Shown: positions 44,421 to 53,525 of the stretch, in pieces
How the letters are laid out: every line of letters starts with the position of its first letter
Numbering within the stretch: the stretch's first letter is position 1
Assembly: GCA_025980765.1 (NCBI GenBank)
Contig: JAICXB010000017.1
Coordinates: 1-64,000 of the forward strand
Direction of reading: 5' to 3'
DNA: 64,000 nucleotides
Source of the DNA: Terriglobales bacterium
GTDB taxonomy: Bacteria; Acidobacteriota; Terriglobia; Terriglobales; Acidobacteriaceae
Program-made: the position numbers and the translations under genes
The notes under the pieces: model-generated
Database searches by the model: none
What the model was told of the DNA's origin: nothing
Seen by the model: only the letters and a program-made list of their open reading frames with translations

Positions 44421-46043
44421 ATGACCTTTCTCGGGAGAATCCTGCCTGCAATCGTGTGCGCCACCTTAGGCGCGAGCGCATCCGCACAGCAGAGTGCGGG
44501 CCAGCCACAAGCGCCCTCTGCTCCTAGCCCGTCTGCCGACGAAATCATCGCGCGCAACGTGCAGGCGCGAGGCGGCGAACAGGCGCTCACTGCTATCAAC
44601 ACGATCCGTATCCTGCGGCACGTTGTCCAGAAGAGTAGCGAGTCCGGCGCGGCGCCGCACGAGTATGACCTTCTTTTCGAGATGAAGCGTCCCAACCTGG
44701 CGCGCAGCGAAGTGCGCATGGCTCAGGGTACCTATGAAATCGAGGTATACAACGGCAGCAGTGGATGGAAGACGATCGCGGGCAAGCCGGCGGTCGAGGT
44801 CCTGACCGCGAACGAAATTCAGGCGCAGCCGACCTTCTCCGATGCTGTTGAAGGCGAAGCGTTCCACTACAGAGACAAGGGATACGCCGTCACCTTACGT
44901 GGATTGACGCAATCGCAAGGCAAGCGATGCTACGGCGTACTCGTCCAGAAACCCAGCGGCATAGCTTACCGTTGCTTCGACGCGACAACATTCCTCGACG
45001 TCGAACGCCGCAATGAAAACTCGACCACGCTGCTCAGCGACTTTCGTCCAGTTAATGGAGTGATGTTCGCTTACCGCATCGAGACCAGCTCAAAGGATGG
45101 CACGTGGGTATACACCACCAAAAGCATCGAGGTAAATGTGCCGATCCCAGACGCCGATTTCCAGCAACCTGCGCCGCTGCAGGCTGCGAAGGTTGCTGCT
45201 GAGCCGGCGTCGTCGCCAAAGTCTCAGATGGTCGCAGCGGCGGCACCAACCGGAGCGCCGACGGGCGAGCAGGTGGCAGAAGCGCGTCGCCAGATAACGG
45301 AGGCGCTTGCGCACGTCCGTTCCTGCGTGCAGGCCAACATCTTTGCGCCAGCGTGCAGCTTTACCGCGCCGCCAACGCAATTGAAGATCACACATGACCG
45401 CATCGAGTTCTGGGCGCCATTTCACAGCGGCGCAAAGATGGCATACATCGATTTAAAGAACATTCCTGAGCTCAAGTCGGTTCCAGTGCGACCATTTTTG
45501 CAGCCACCGACCACGTTTTATGCGTACTTCATGTCTGCAGACAAGAAATATGACAAGGACAGCTCGAACGTGTTGTTCTGGCACCGCGGCGTGGATCCGC
45601 TCCAGTGGAGCGAGAGTGAGGCAGCGTACATGGGCGAGTTCGTCCGAGCGCTGGAAGTGTTAAAGGCGAATGCGCGCAGTCCCGTCGATGCCGAGGTCCA
45701 CGATGAACAGGAATTCAAGCAGCGTGCGGCACAATGGCGCGAATTGGCGGAGAAGCCCGCATTGCCGGATGCCGTCCATCGCGAAGAAGTTCTTGCGAAG
45801 TACGAGGTGACCGAGGAGAAGAACCCGGAGCTCGCGCTTGCGCATTTCGAGAAGGGTCTGGCAATCGAGCCGCTTTGGCCCGCAGGTCAACTGGCTGCGG
45901 CGACCATCTGCAGCGAGCTGCAGAAATGGGGATGCGCGGTCACTCACGGCCAGGAATACCTTGAGATGATGCCGAACGGCCCGCAATCTGACGTGCTGCG
46001 CGACAAGCTCATCATCTGGCAAGACAAGCTGGGAAGACAGTGA
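44421..46043 (+). CDS. Secreted hypothetical protein (lipoprotein-carrier-like N-domain, TPR-like C-terminus)
   Basis: A 540-residue exported protein. Signal peptide about 1-22 (ending ASAQ). Residues about 40-250 resemble LolA/LolB-like beta folds (ADEIIARNVQARGGEQALTAINTIRI; SGWKTIAGKPAVEVLT; FRPVNGVMFAYRIETSS). The last ~80 residues form helical pairs (PELALAHFEKGLAIEPLWPAGQLAAATICSEL) of TPR type. Function unknown. It overlaps the next gene (TGA within GTGATG), so the two are an operon. Confidence 0.72.
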   Translation: MTFLGRILPAIVCATLGASASAQQSAGQPQAPSAPSPSADEIIARNVQARGGEQALTAINTIRILRHVVQKSSESGAAPHEYDLLFEMKRPNLARSEVRMAQGTYEIEVYNGSSGWKTIAGKPAVEVLTANEIQAQPTFSDAVEGEAFHYRDKGYAVTLRGLTQSQGKRCYGVLVQKPSGIAYRCFDATTFLDVERRNENSTTLLSDFRPVNGVMFAYRIETSSKDGTWVYTTKSIEVNVPIPDADFQQPAPLQAAKVAAEPASSPKSQMVAAAAPTGAPTGEQVAEARRQITEALAHVRSCVQANIFAPACSFTAPPTQLKITHDRIEFWAPFHSGAKMAYIDLKNIPELKSVPVRPFLQPPTTFYAYFMSADKKYDKDSSNVLFWHRGVDPLQWSESEAAYMGEFVRALEVLKANARSPVDAEVHDEQEFKQRAAQWRELAEKPALPDAVHREEVLAKYEVTEEKNPELALAHFEKGLAIEPLWPAGQLAAATICSELQKWGCAVTHGQEYLEMMPNGPQSDVLRDKLIIWQDKLGRQ

Positions 46044-48073
46044 TGGGAAGGGGGATCATCGCGGCGTCCCTGTCTGTCGCGGTGCTCGGCGCGATTCTGC
46101 CGGCGAAGCTCTCGGCGCAGGAGTGCGATCCGCCGTGGAAGAACGCCACCACGTGGCAGGAGGTTGTGAAAGCCTGTAGCGACGCCGGCGGCACTTGGAA
46201 GCCTGCCCCAGGCGGCGACGTCGCGCATGGAACATGCGATATTTCCCATGATTACTGTCACAAACAAGGCTCTTCTTCGAGCGGCACGAGCGATCCGGTC
46301 GAGCTGATCAAGCAGATGCCGGCGCCAGCCAATATGCAGCAAGCGAGCCAGGAGATATTTCTGGGCGCCAGCGCGATCTGGCTGAACCAGGCGATCAAGA
46401 GCGGGAAGGAAGCGCAGGCCAGGGCAGCGCAGGAAAAAGCCGAACGCGAGCAGCGCGCGGCCGAGCAGCGCGCTGCGGAACAGCGAAAGCGCCGCGCCAT
46501 TGCCGACAAGCTGAGCACCATGCTCGACGGCAATGGGCCGAAAGGCGATCTGAACCTTGTCTTTGACGACTCGCAGCTTGGAGTAAAACACGCTGCGAAG
46601 TCGGCCGCGGGTTATGGCATCCCGGGCCTGCCTGGCGTTTACACCAACGGCGCGCGTGATAGTAGCAGCGCGGGCGCAAGCGGCAGCGTTGGCTATGGAA
46701 TTCCCGGCCTGCCCGGCGTCTACACCGTCGGCCCGCAGAGCTCAGCCGCTCAACAGGCAAACACTCAGAATTCCTACGGTATCGCCGGCTTGGGCGGCGT
46801 TGGGCTCCCACTTCAGCAGAACTCCGAGCCTGATGCTCAATCGCAGCAGCAACCTTCCGGCTACGGCATTCCAGGCTTGCCAGGTGTATACACCGGAGGT
46901 CCGCGGGAACAGGCACCGGAGCCTAACTCCCAACTTCCGAGCGGCTCGTCGCGGAGCACACCCGAGCAACCCGCCACCCGGTCAGCGGCTGATACCGGGG
47001 TCGCAGATTCATCTTTAAATCCGGCCAAGGCCGCGATGCAGATGCAAGTATCGCCATCCAGACAACAGTTGCAAACTGCCGCTGAGCAATCACAGACAGC
47101 GGCTCAGGCGAGTACTACTGAACGTGCATCAGCAGCGGCTTCGCGACCCTTCGACAATCCGTCCAGCGTCGTGGATATGCGAGGCACGACGAAAACCTAC
47201 GTCGATCCAAACATCGTAAGGGGCAATGCGTCATCGCTTGCAGCAGCACCGGCAATTGAGTCGGGGCCAGCCCCAGAGGAAGGTGCTTCGGATACAGCCA
47301 CATCAATTCCGCCTGTGCAGCCAAGACCCGCCTCCCCAGTGATTCCGGGACCAGGAGTCCAACCTTCTCATTTCGTCGAGCTCACGCGTGCACAAATGAT
47401 CGCCGAGTCAGGCATGCTCGCTCACGACGCGGAGGAGCTCTGCAAATACGTGCAGAACAGCTGTCGCGGCACAATCATCATGCAGAAGGTGAATGCCGGC
47501 GCGACTTACTGGATGCAGCGAGGCAAGGCGAAGCCGAAGCCGCGGACAATCAAGGCCAAGAGCTCGGACCGGCCGGAGATTGCCGGACTGATACCTTGCA
47601 ACCAGAAGCAGGACGGCAAGATTACCGATGAAAAGGAGCTAACGGAGGTCTACGCGACCCTTGTCTCCGCCCTTGCCAGTAAAAAGTACAAGTGCGTGGA
47701 GGCGGTGCCGGGCCAGCCAGATGTGCTGGCTGACAGCGAAGGCAATCTCATCGTTTCCGATTACGACCTCTATGCTCTGTCCTGCGCTGGCGATTCCGGC
47801 CCTGCATATGACGATCATGGAAGGTACGGGATCGCCTCTGACGCGCAGCGAAAACGTTTCGATGAGCTCAAGGCTCCGCTCAAAGACTTTCCACCGCAGC
47901 ATGGCGCAGAGCTTGAACATGGCGGGCGCGTGAAGCTGCCGGCGACGGCCTTTGAATATGATCCAACGTCATCGAGCTGCAAAATCAGATCATTGAAGGA
48001 CGAGGCTCAGGTTTCCGATTACCTGCGGCAACGCGAGATCAAGCCGCTGACGAGGGTCGCCGCCCAGCACTAG
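46043..48073 (+). CDS. Secreted repeat protein with GYGIPGLPGVYT motifs
   Basis: A 676-residue exported protein from ATG 46043 (GTG 46040 is possible). Signal peptide about 1-24. A charged coiled segment (about 110-155, AQEKAEREQRAAEQRAAEQRK) precedes three copies of GYGIPGLPGVYT and one degenerate copy (about residues 192-300), each separated by Ser/Gln-rich linkers. A long low-complexity region leads to a folded C-terminal part with several Cys (about 450-670). I do not recognise a family. It is probably extracytoplasmic and acts with the preceding gene. Confidence 0.7.
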   Translation: MGRGIIAASLSVAVLGAILPAKLSAQECDPPWKNATTWQEVVKACSDAGGTWKPAPGGDVAHGTCDISHDYCHKQGSSSSGTSDPVELIKQMPAPANMQQASQEIFLGASAIWLNQAIKSGKEAQARAAQEKAEREQRAAEQRAAEQRKRRAIADKLSTMLDGNGPKGDLNLVFDDSQLGVKHAAKSAAGYGIPGLPGVYTNGARDSSSAGASGSVGYGIPGLPGVYTVGPQSSAAQQANTQNSYGIAGLGGVGLPLQQNSEPDAQSQQQPSGYGIPGLPGVYTGGPREQAPEPNSQLPSGSSRSTPEQPATRSAADTGVADSSLNPAKAAMQMQVSPSRQQLQTAAEQSQTAAQASTTERASAAASRPFDNPSSVVDMRGTTKTYVDPNIVRGNASSLAAAPAIESGPAPEEGASDTATSIPPVQPRPASPVIPGPGVQPSHFVELTRAQMIAESGMLAHDAEELCKYVQNSCRGTIIMQKVNAGATYWMQRGKAKPKPRTIKAKSSDRPEIAGLIPCNQKQDGKITDEKELTEVYATLVSALASKKYKCVEAVPGQPDVLADSEGNLIVSDYDLYALSCAGDSGPAYDDHGRYGIASDAQRKRFDELKAPLKDFPPQHGAELEHGGRVKLPATAFEYDPTSSSCKIRSLKDEAQVSDYLRQREIKPLTRVAAQH

Positions 48074-48140
48074 ATTAGACTCCGCGACGGCGGAACAAGC
48101 TGGGCACAGCTCAGACTTGCGATAATCTGAGGAGCTGCAG

Positions 48141-48193
48141 GTGCTGGTGCGAAAGGAGGGACTCGAACCCCCACGGTTTTACCCGCCAGATCC
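48141..48193 (-). repeat. Left att-like copy of the tRNA-Leu 3' half
   Basis: 52 of 53 bases match 59481-59533; the single difference is at 48171. The match runs from the tRNA-Leu anticodon loop through variable arm, T-arm, acceptor and CCA and a few bases beyond, then stops. This is the geometry expected of the duplicated att core left at the distal end of a tRNA-integrated island. Confidence 0.85.
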
Positions 48194-48219
48194 CAAATCT
48201 CTCTTTCGACACCTTCGCA

Positions 48220-49809
48220 TCAGCCTACTTGAATCTCGCCACCCTCGCCTGGCTTGTTCTTTTTCAGGCAAAAGGAGAGAACAAACATGGCTGCAGTGGC
48301 CACTGCTAGAAGCCAGTACAAATCGATATAGGAAAGAACGGCCGCCTGTGACGAGATCATCCGAGCGAGCCTTGCAATGGCTCTCCTGTGAGCATCTGCA
48401 TATCCGACCCCGGCATGGTTGAGCTGGATTGTCAGGCCATCTACCGCGGCAAAAAACCGTGGGGATCGAGTGTGTTGCGCCAGAATCGACTGATGGAACT
48501 GCGAGCGACGCGCAATCACAGTGGCAACGATCGAAGTGCCTATGCTGCCTCCCATATTCCGCATGAAGTTTATTAGGCCAGCCGCAGAGTTGCTCTTCTC
48601 TGCGGGGAGCCCCACGTATGCAGACATTGTGATGGGAATGAACAGGAAGCCGATTGGAAGGATTTGGAAAATGCGGAGGGTGGCAGAATGGGAAAAGCTC
48701 ATCAGGAGATCGGTCGCCCGAATTGACACAAACATCCCAATCGATAAAGTCAGCCATCCGAAGGTAACGAGGTATTTTGCCGGATATCTGTTTAGCAACT
48801 GGCCAACGACTGGCAATGCGAATAACAGGAGAGCTGCACCGCCGCCAAGAACTAAACCCGCCAATTCTGCCGTGTATCCCATTTGCGTCTGGAGCAGTTG
48901 TGGCACGAGAACGTTGCTGGCGTAGAGCGCGACTCCAACAATCAACATCATCAGATTTGTGGTTGCAAAATTGAAGTTTCTGAACAGACGAACATCCACG
49001 ATGGGTTCCTTAGCGCGAAACTCCCAAATGATCAGCGCCGTCAGGCAAACCACTGCCGTGATGCCCAAAAAAAGAATTAGGTGAGAACCGAACCAGTCAT
49101 CCTCTTGTCCCTTGTCGAGGACGACCTGCAATGCAGCAATTCCAATTGCCAAAAAAGAGAAGCCTAGATAATCGAATCGTGAGAAGTCTACCGCCCGCTT
49201 GACCGAACTCGGTGGATCCTTCACCAACTGATGAACGAGCAGCAGAGCCAGGATTCCGACAGGAACATTGATGTGGAAAATCCAGCGCCATACATAATTG
49301 TCCGTAAGCCACCCGCCAACAATGGGGCCAGCCGCCGGACCCACGACAGCCGTGACCCCATATAGCGCAAAGGCCAGGCCACGCTGCTTGGGAGGAAAGG
49401 TGTCCGCCAGAATGGCTTGTGCCATCGGCTGCAAGCCGCCGCCGAAAGCTCCTTGTAGAACTCGGAACAACAGCAGAAGGCCGAGGGTTGGCGCTGAAGC
49501 GCAAAGAAAAGAGCTCAGCGTGAACATGCCGATGCAAAGCATGAAGAATTTTTTTCTTCCAAACACCTGTGTGAGCCATCCCGTAATGGGAAGCACTATG
49601 GCATTCGAGGCAAGATAGCTCGTGAGCACCCAAGTGCTCTCATCGTTGCTTGCGCCCAAGTTGCCTGCGATATAGGGCAGAGCGACATTCGCGATGCTGG
49701 TGTCGAGCACCTCCATAAAGGCAGCCATTGAAACCACCACGCCGATCACCCACGGGTTGATCTGCGGCTCGCTGAATGACTGCTCAACGGCAATGGCTTG
49801 CGTGCTCAC
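48220..49809 (-). CDS. MFS multidrug efflux transporter, DHA2 (EmrB/QacA) family
   Basis: Inner-membrane drug:H+ antiporter with 14 predicted helices in 529 residues. MAAFMEVLDTSIANVALPYIAGNLG, STWVLTSYLASNAIVLPITGWL and the motif C-like VVGPAAGPIVGGWLTDNYVWRWIFHINVPVG are diagnostic of DHA2. It pairs with the HlyD and TolC proteins encoded upstream to make an EmrAB-TolC type tripartite pump. Its start overlaps the HlyD stop by four bases. It ends 26 bases from the att-like repeat. Confidence 0.92.
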   Translation of the reverse strand: MSTQAIAVEQSFSEPQINPWVIGVVVSMAAFMEVLDTSIANVALPYIAGNLGASNDESTWVLTSYLASNAIVLPITGWLTQVFGRKKFFMLCIGMFTLSSFLCASAPTLGLLLLFRVLQGAFGGGLQPMAQAILADTFPPKQRGLAFALYGVTAVVGPAAGPIVGGWLTDNYVWRWIFHINVPVGILALLLVHQLVKDPPSSVKRAVDFSRFDYLGFSFLAIGIAALQVVLDKGQEDDWFGSHLILFLGITAVVCLTALIIWEFRAKEPIVDVRLFRNFNFATTNLMMLIVGVALYASNVLVPQLLQTQMGYTAELAGLVLGGGAALLLFALPVVGQLLNRYPAKYLVTFGWLTLSIGMFVSIRATDLLMSFSHSATLRIFQILPIGFLFIPITMSAYVGLPAEKSNSAAGLINFMRNMGGSIGTSIVATVIARRSQFHQSILAQHTRSPRFFAAVDGLTIQLNHAGVGYADAHRRAIARLARMISSQAAVLSYIDLYWLLAVATAAMFVLSFCLKKNKPGEGGEIQVG

Positions 49810-51119
49810 CGGATCCTCACATCAGGTTCTACCGACAAGCCCGGCTTCAACAGACCGTCGGCGTTAAAGCTCTGCCCCGAGATGCGATCGAAATCGATCC
49901 GTACAGGGACGCGTTGCACAACCTTGACGTAGTTGCCAGTTGCGTTTTCCGGGGGCAGGAGACTGAAAACAGATCCCGTGCCGCCTCCCAGATTGGTAAC
50001 GCGTCCGGTCCAGGAACGGCCGTAAGCATCGACTTTCACGCTTACCGGCTGGCCCACGCGCATGTGCTGGAGTTGAGTCTCCTTGAAGTTCGCCGTGACC
50101 CAGATGTCATCCAGAGGAACGGCTTCTAAGAGTTCTTGTCCAGGACCGACGTTCTGGCCAACCTCAACGGTCTTCTTGCCGACAATTCCTGTAACCGGTG
50201 AGCGGATAACCGTGTAACCGAGATTGAGCTCCGCCTGCTTGAGCTGCGCTTCGCGCTGCAGCACCGCCGCATCGTCAGCATCGGCCTTGGCGCGCGTGGC
50301 TGAAACCTGCTGCGGCGCCGTCTGCGCGCTGCGCAGGTCGGCCTTTGCCTGGAGGAGCTTTCCTTGTGCCTGCCGAAGCGCCTGCTCCGAGGCGAGGACT
50401 TCTGCCTTCGCAGATACGACTGCGGCTCGGTTCGCTACCGCAGCCGCCTGAGCATGGTCGTATTGTTGATGCGAGATGTCGTCTTTCGCCACAAGCTGCC
50501 GATAGCGCACGAGGTCGGCATCGCTCTTCGCGGCGTTCGCTTCCGCTTGTTGTGTGGCAGCTTTAGCTGACTCCAGATTCTGTCCGGCAGCAGCCACCCC
50601 GGCTTCAGCATTTCCGACTGCCGTCTTCGCAGAATCGAGGTTGCTGCGGGTCGAAACCGAAGTGATTGGCACATTCAAGTGCGCACTCGAGGCGATGGCT
50701 TTCGCATCCGCCAAGTTCGCCTGAGCTTGCGTGACCGCAACCTTGTAATCTGTAGGATCTATGGTCACGAGCACATCGCCGGCATGCACCAGTTGGCCTT
50801 CAACGAAATTCACACTCTGCACCTGGCCGTGGATCCGCGCGCTCAGTGGCATGACGTGTCCATCGATCTGAGCATCGTCAGTGCCTTCAAACCGTAAGGC
50901 ATTCCAGCCGAAATAGCAGCCAGCAATCAGGACCACCAAAGCTCCGACGACGGCAGACGCGATTTTTATGCGACGCTTTTTGTCCGGATCAGCCGACTTC
51001 GATGGTTTCTCAGCGCTGTCTACGAGCTCGGGTAATCCGACTTCGTTGATAGGAGCGGCCTCAATGTCTTCCTCCGTTTTAGGAACCAAAAGATCAGCAC
51101 TATTGGTTGGGTTTGGCAT
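49806..51119 (-). CDS. HlyD/EmrA-type periplasmic adaptor
   Basis: Links the MFS pump to the outer-membrane channel. The 437-residue protein has one transmembrane helix (about 51-73, IASAVVGALVVLIAGCYFGW), a lipoyl half-motif (GHVMPLSARIHGQVQSVNFVEGQLVHAGDVLVTIDP), a long alpha-hairpin (about 125-280, Ala/Gln-rich), the second lipoyl half and a beta-barrel domain with YTVIRSPVTGIVGKKTVEVGQNVGPGQELLEAV. Start ATG overlaps the TolC stop by one base (TAATG). Confidence 0.92.
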   Translation of the reverse strand: MPNPTNSADLLVPKTEEDIEAAPINEVGLPELVDSAEKPSKSADPDKKRRIKIASAVVGALVVLIAGCYFGWNALRFEGTDDAQIDGHVMPLSARIHGQVQSVNFVEGQLVHAGDVLVTIDPTDYKVAVTQAQANLADAKAIASSAHLNVPITSVSTRSNLDSAKTAVGNAEAGVAAAGQNLESAKAATQQAEANAAKSDADLVRYRQLVAKDDISHQQYDHAQAAAVANRAAVVSAKAEVLASEQALRQAQGKLLQAKADLRSAQTAPQQVSATRAKADADDAAVLQREAQLKQAELNLGYTVIRSPVTGIVGKKTVEVGQNVGPGQELLEAVPLDDIWVTANFKETQLQHMRVGQPVSVKVDAYGRSWTGRVTNLGGGTGSVFSLLPPENATGNYVKVVQRVPVRIDFDRISGQSFNADGLLKPGLSVEPDVRIR

Positions 51120-52606
51120 TAGTGACCTCCTAAATACTGGCTGTAGTTCGTTCGTGCGACTCCCAAAGCGCGGGCGAGCGAGAGTTTGGCGGCATTGTGG
51201 CTATACACGCTGGTGATGTACTGATCGTTGGCTCCGGCTAGCGACTGTTCGGCCTGCACCACTTCCACGCTGTCGGTGACACCTGAAGCGAAGCGATCCT
51301 TGGAACGGCGAAGATTCTCATTCGCGAGATCGACGTTGCGGCGGGCAACATCTACCTGTTCTCGCGCGGCGTTCAAGTTCAGGAAGGCAGTGCGTACGTC
51401 GTAGTCGACCTGTCCGCGAATGTTCTCCGCTTCTGCTTTCCGTTGCCGCAGCGCCGCCTCAGCCTCAGTTATCTCCGCTTTAATGCGACTACCTGTGAAG
51501 AGAGGAATCCGTACGCCTGCGGCGAAGCTGAAGTTGCCGTTCGAATGTCCGAAAGTCGTTCCAACATCGCCGTAGCTGCCGTTCATGGCTATGACCGGGT
51601 ACCGTTCACCGCGCGCGCTCGAAAGGGCTTGCTGCGCGGCCTTTTCAGAATCCAGCGCGGCACGGAAATCGCTCCGCGACGAGTAAGCGCTGTTCAGCGC
51701 CTCTTCGACCGTTGCAGGATGTATATCGGCATATGGAAGCTGATCGGCGAGATCGAATTGTTGGCCGAGCGGCAGCCCGATGGCGCGCGCCAGGTTGAGC
51801 TTTGCAATATCCAAATTGTTGCGATCGACGCTCAGGCTGTACTCTTCGGTGTGCAGTTGCACTTCGGTCCGAGTAACGTCAATCTTCGGAGCTGTGCCCG
51901 CCTGAAAAGAATCGAGCGCCTGCTTGTACAGTGCTTGCGCATTTCGCACCAGCGCTTCCTGGGCTTGAATGCGAGAGGCGGCTTCGATCGCCAGCAGATA
52001 GGCATTGCCGACGACGAGAGTGACCACATCGAGCGCGTCCTGATAACTGAGCCGAGCAGCCTGCTGGGCGGTTTGGGCCGCGCGAAAGCGTTGAATCGAA
52101 GAAAAGTTGAAGAGGGTGAGGTCAACACTTACATCCGCGCTGCTGTAGCCGTACTCGCGAACTCTCGGAATCTGCGGTAGGCTCTTGATTCCCAGAACCG
52201 CCTTGCTCGCCTGGTTCGCATTTTCCGAAACGCCTGCACTCACTTGAGGCAGTAATTGGCTGAGAGCAAGCAGGCGCTCACCGCGCGCCACGCGTTCGTT
52301 TTCCCCGCTCTCGATTGTTCCCAGGTTGTACCGGAGAGCCATGTTAATGGCGTCGCGTAATGTCAGCCGGACCGTTTCTTTGGTAGCTGCACCGCTGGGC
52401 ACGCTCCCCTGGGTCGCGGAGTTCTGACCAGAAACGCTAGAGATGGCTTGCCGAATTCCCGAATCGGAAGCATATTGCGCGTTCGCAGCGGGCGAGACTG
52501 CGAGTATTGAAATGAGCAAGGCAGTCACTGCGATGAATATGCTTCTGCAGCGAAGTTCACCATGGCGGCTCATTCCTTTTAGAACGCCGAGGAAGTTTCC
52601 AAGCAT
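51119..52606 (-). CDS. TolC-family outer-membrane channel
   Basis: First gene of the efflux operon. From ATG 52606 (AGAGAG upstream) it has 495 residues, with a signal peptide ending about AANAQ. Two OEP repeats: LRDAINMALRYNLGTIESGEN ... YQDALDVVTLVVGNAYLLAIEA and VEEALNSAYSSRSDFRAALDSEKAAQQALSSARGERYPVIAMNG ... VDYDVRTAFLNLNAAREQVDVARRNVDLANENLRRSKDRFASGV. ATG 52573 (MSRHGELR) is the alternative start. The frame reaches 52702, but that includes the -24/-12 promoter, so longer starts are unlikely. Confidence 0.9.
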   Translation of the reverse strand: MLGNFLGVLKGMSRHGELRCRSIFIAVTALLISILAVSPAANAQYASDSGIRQAISSVSGQNSATQGSVPSGAATKETVRLTLRDAINMALRYNLGTIESGENERVARGERLLALSQLLPQVSAGVSENANQASKAVLGIKSLPQIPRVREYGYSSADVSVDLTLFNFSSIQRFRAAQTAQQAARLSYQDALDVVTLVVGNAYLLAIEAASRIQAQEALVRNAQALYKQALDSFQAGTAPKIDVTRTEVQLHTEEYSLSVDRNNLDIAKLNLARAIGLPLGQQFDLADQLPYADIHPATVEEALNSAYSSRSDFRAALDSEKAAQQALSSARGERYPVIAMNGSYGDVGTTFGHSNGNFSFAAGVRIPLFTGSRIKAEITEAEAALRQRKAEAENIRGQVDYDVRTAFLNLNAAREQVDVARRNVDLANENLRRSKDRFASGVTDSVEVVQAEQSLAGANDQYITSVYSHNAAKLSLARALGVARTNYSQYLGGH

Positions 52607-52658
52607 TTTCTCTCTGTCTCCTGCGCTGTCGCGCACATTGCGCACCCTAGCCGTCGTA

Positions 52659-52678
52659 ATCGCATGAGAGCTTCCAAA
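52659..52678 (-). promoter_or_regulatory. Sigma-54 promoter P1 (efflux operon)
   Basis: TTTGGAAGCTCTCATGCGAT on the minus strand: GG at 52674-52675, ten bases, GC at 52662-52663. About 55 bases before the tolC-like start. It closely matches P2 and P3 (TTGGMANYTYTCRTGCGA). Confidence 0.75.
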
Positions 52679-52760
52679 CGAAAAGCGAGCGGGGACCATC
52701 AATAATTGCTTGCAGATGTAAGAGATAAAGAAAGGATCGGGCAGATGACTCCCGCCGAAA

Positions 52761-52796
52761 TGTCAAAAATGACGATGGAAGTTGTCGGGTGTCAAG
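52761..52796 (+). promoter_or_regulatory. Upstream activator box A
   Basis: TGTCAAAAATGACGATGGAA then GTTGTCGGGTGTCAAGG. It shares TGTCAA-AATGACGA and TTGTC-N3-TGTCAA with boxes B (54455) and C (57387). Its inner edge lies 86 bases before the GG of P1, the usual distance for an enhancer-binding site. TGTCA/TGACG form an inverted pair. Confidence 0.7.
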
Positions 52797-52800
52797 GATG

Positions 52801-53227
52801 TCAGGCTAGCTGGTAGAAACGAATCGATTTTGAAAAGATCGCCTGCTGGAGCACGAGATACGCAATCCCGGCCATCAGCAGCACCACGCCACAAGAGCGC
52901 GGTCGGCACCCCGGCAAAGCGGCTTTCTCCCATCCACGCAGTGGCGAACGGGAACAGCGATAGCCAGAACAAAAGATGCAAGTCGGCCCAAAGCATTGCA
53001 CCCGTCACGACGGTGACGGCATGCAGCATGTGATGGTGGTTGTTCCAGTAGATGCCGACATAAACGAAACTCAAGACGTAGGTGAGAAACGTCGGCACTA
53101 GCGGCGCCCACGTCTTCCACACGCGCTGCTGGGGCGCCTTCATCGCCAACACCATAATCGTGATGATAATCGCGATGATAATCGCGATCACGCCATCGCT
53201 AAACGCCTCTAACCTGCCCCTGGTCAT
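52801..53227 (-). pseudogene. TMEM175-family potassium channel, frameshifted
   Basis: DUF1211/TMEM175 membrane protein. The start MTRGRLEAFSDGVIAIIIAI carries the family FSD motif of the K+ selectivity helix; helices continue through YVLSFVYVGIYWNNHHHMLHAV and WADLHLLFWLSLFPFATAWMG. After GVPTAL the expected CGVVLLMAGIAYLVLQQAI is in a different frame, so an indel lies near 52892-52896. The second frame ends at a stop at 52801-52803. In the original frame 164 residues run on as nonsense to 52763. Probably inactive unless it is a sequencing error. Confidence 0.7.
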
Positions 53228-53525
53228 CTGTTTTTCACCCGGCGCAACCCTTATCACTTCACCGGCAGGAATACCGGAGAGTCTTTGTTCTTGACTAAGA
53301 ACACGACAAATTTTGCTGGTTTGGCATTTCTTGCGTTTCAGCCAATGATATGAACCTCGTCAGGACCTTCATAGAAGGTCTGACTTTGCTCAGGCGGCGA
53401 TACTCCCCCGCGACTTTGCGCGTGTCGCGGGTCCTCACCAGTTATTAGGGTAGTTACCGGTTCAGCGTGGAGGCCGGTTTAACCAACCGGCCCCCTAAGC
53501 GAGCTGCTAGTGGGCGATCATGGGA

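Noticed and set aside
53304-53340. Possible fourth sigma-54 site (TTTGGCATTTCTTGCG)
   Set aside because: GG to GC spacing is 8 bases, not 10, and no matching upstream box or plus-strand gene is present.
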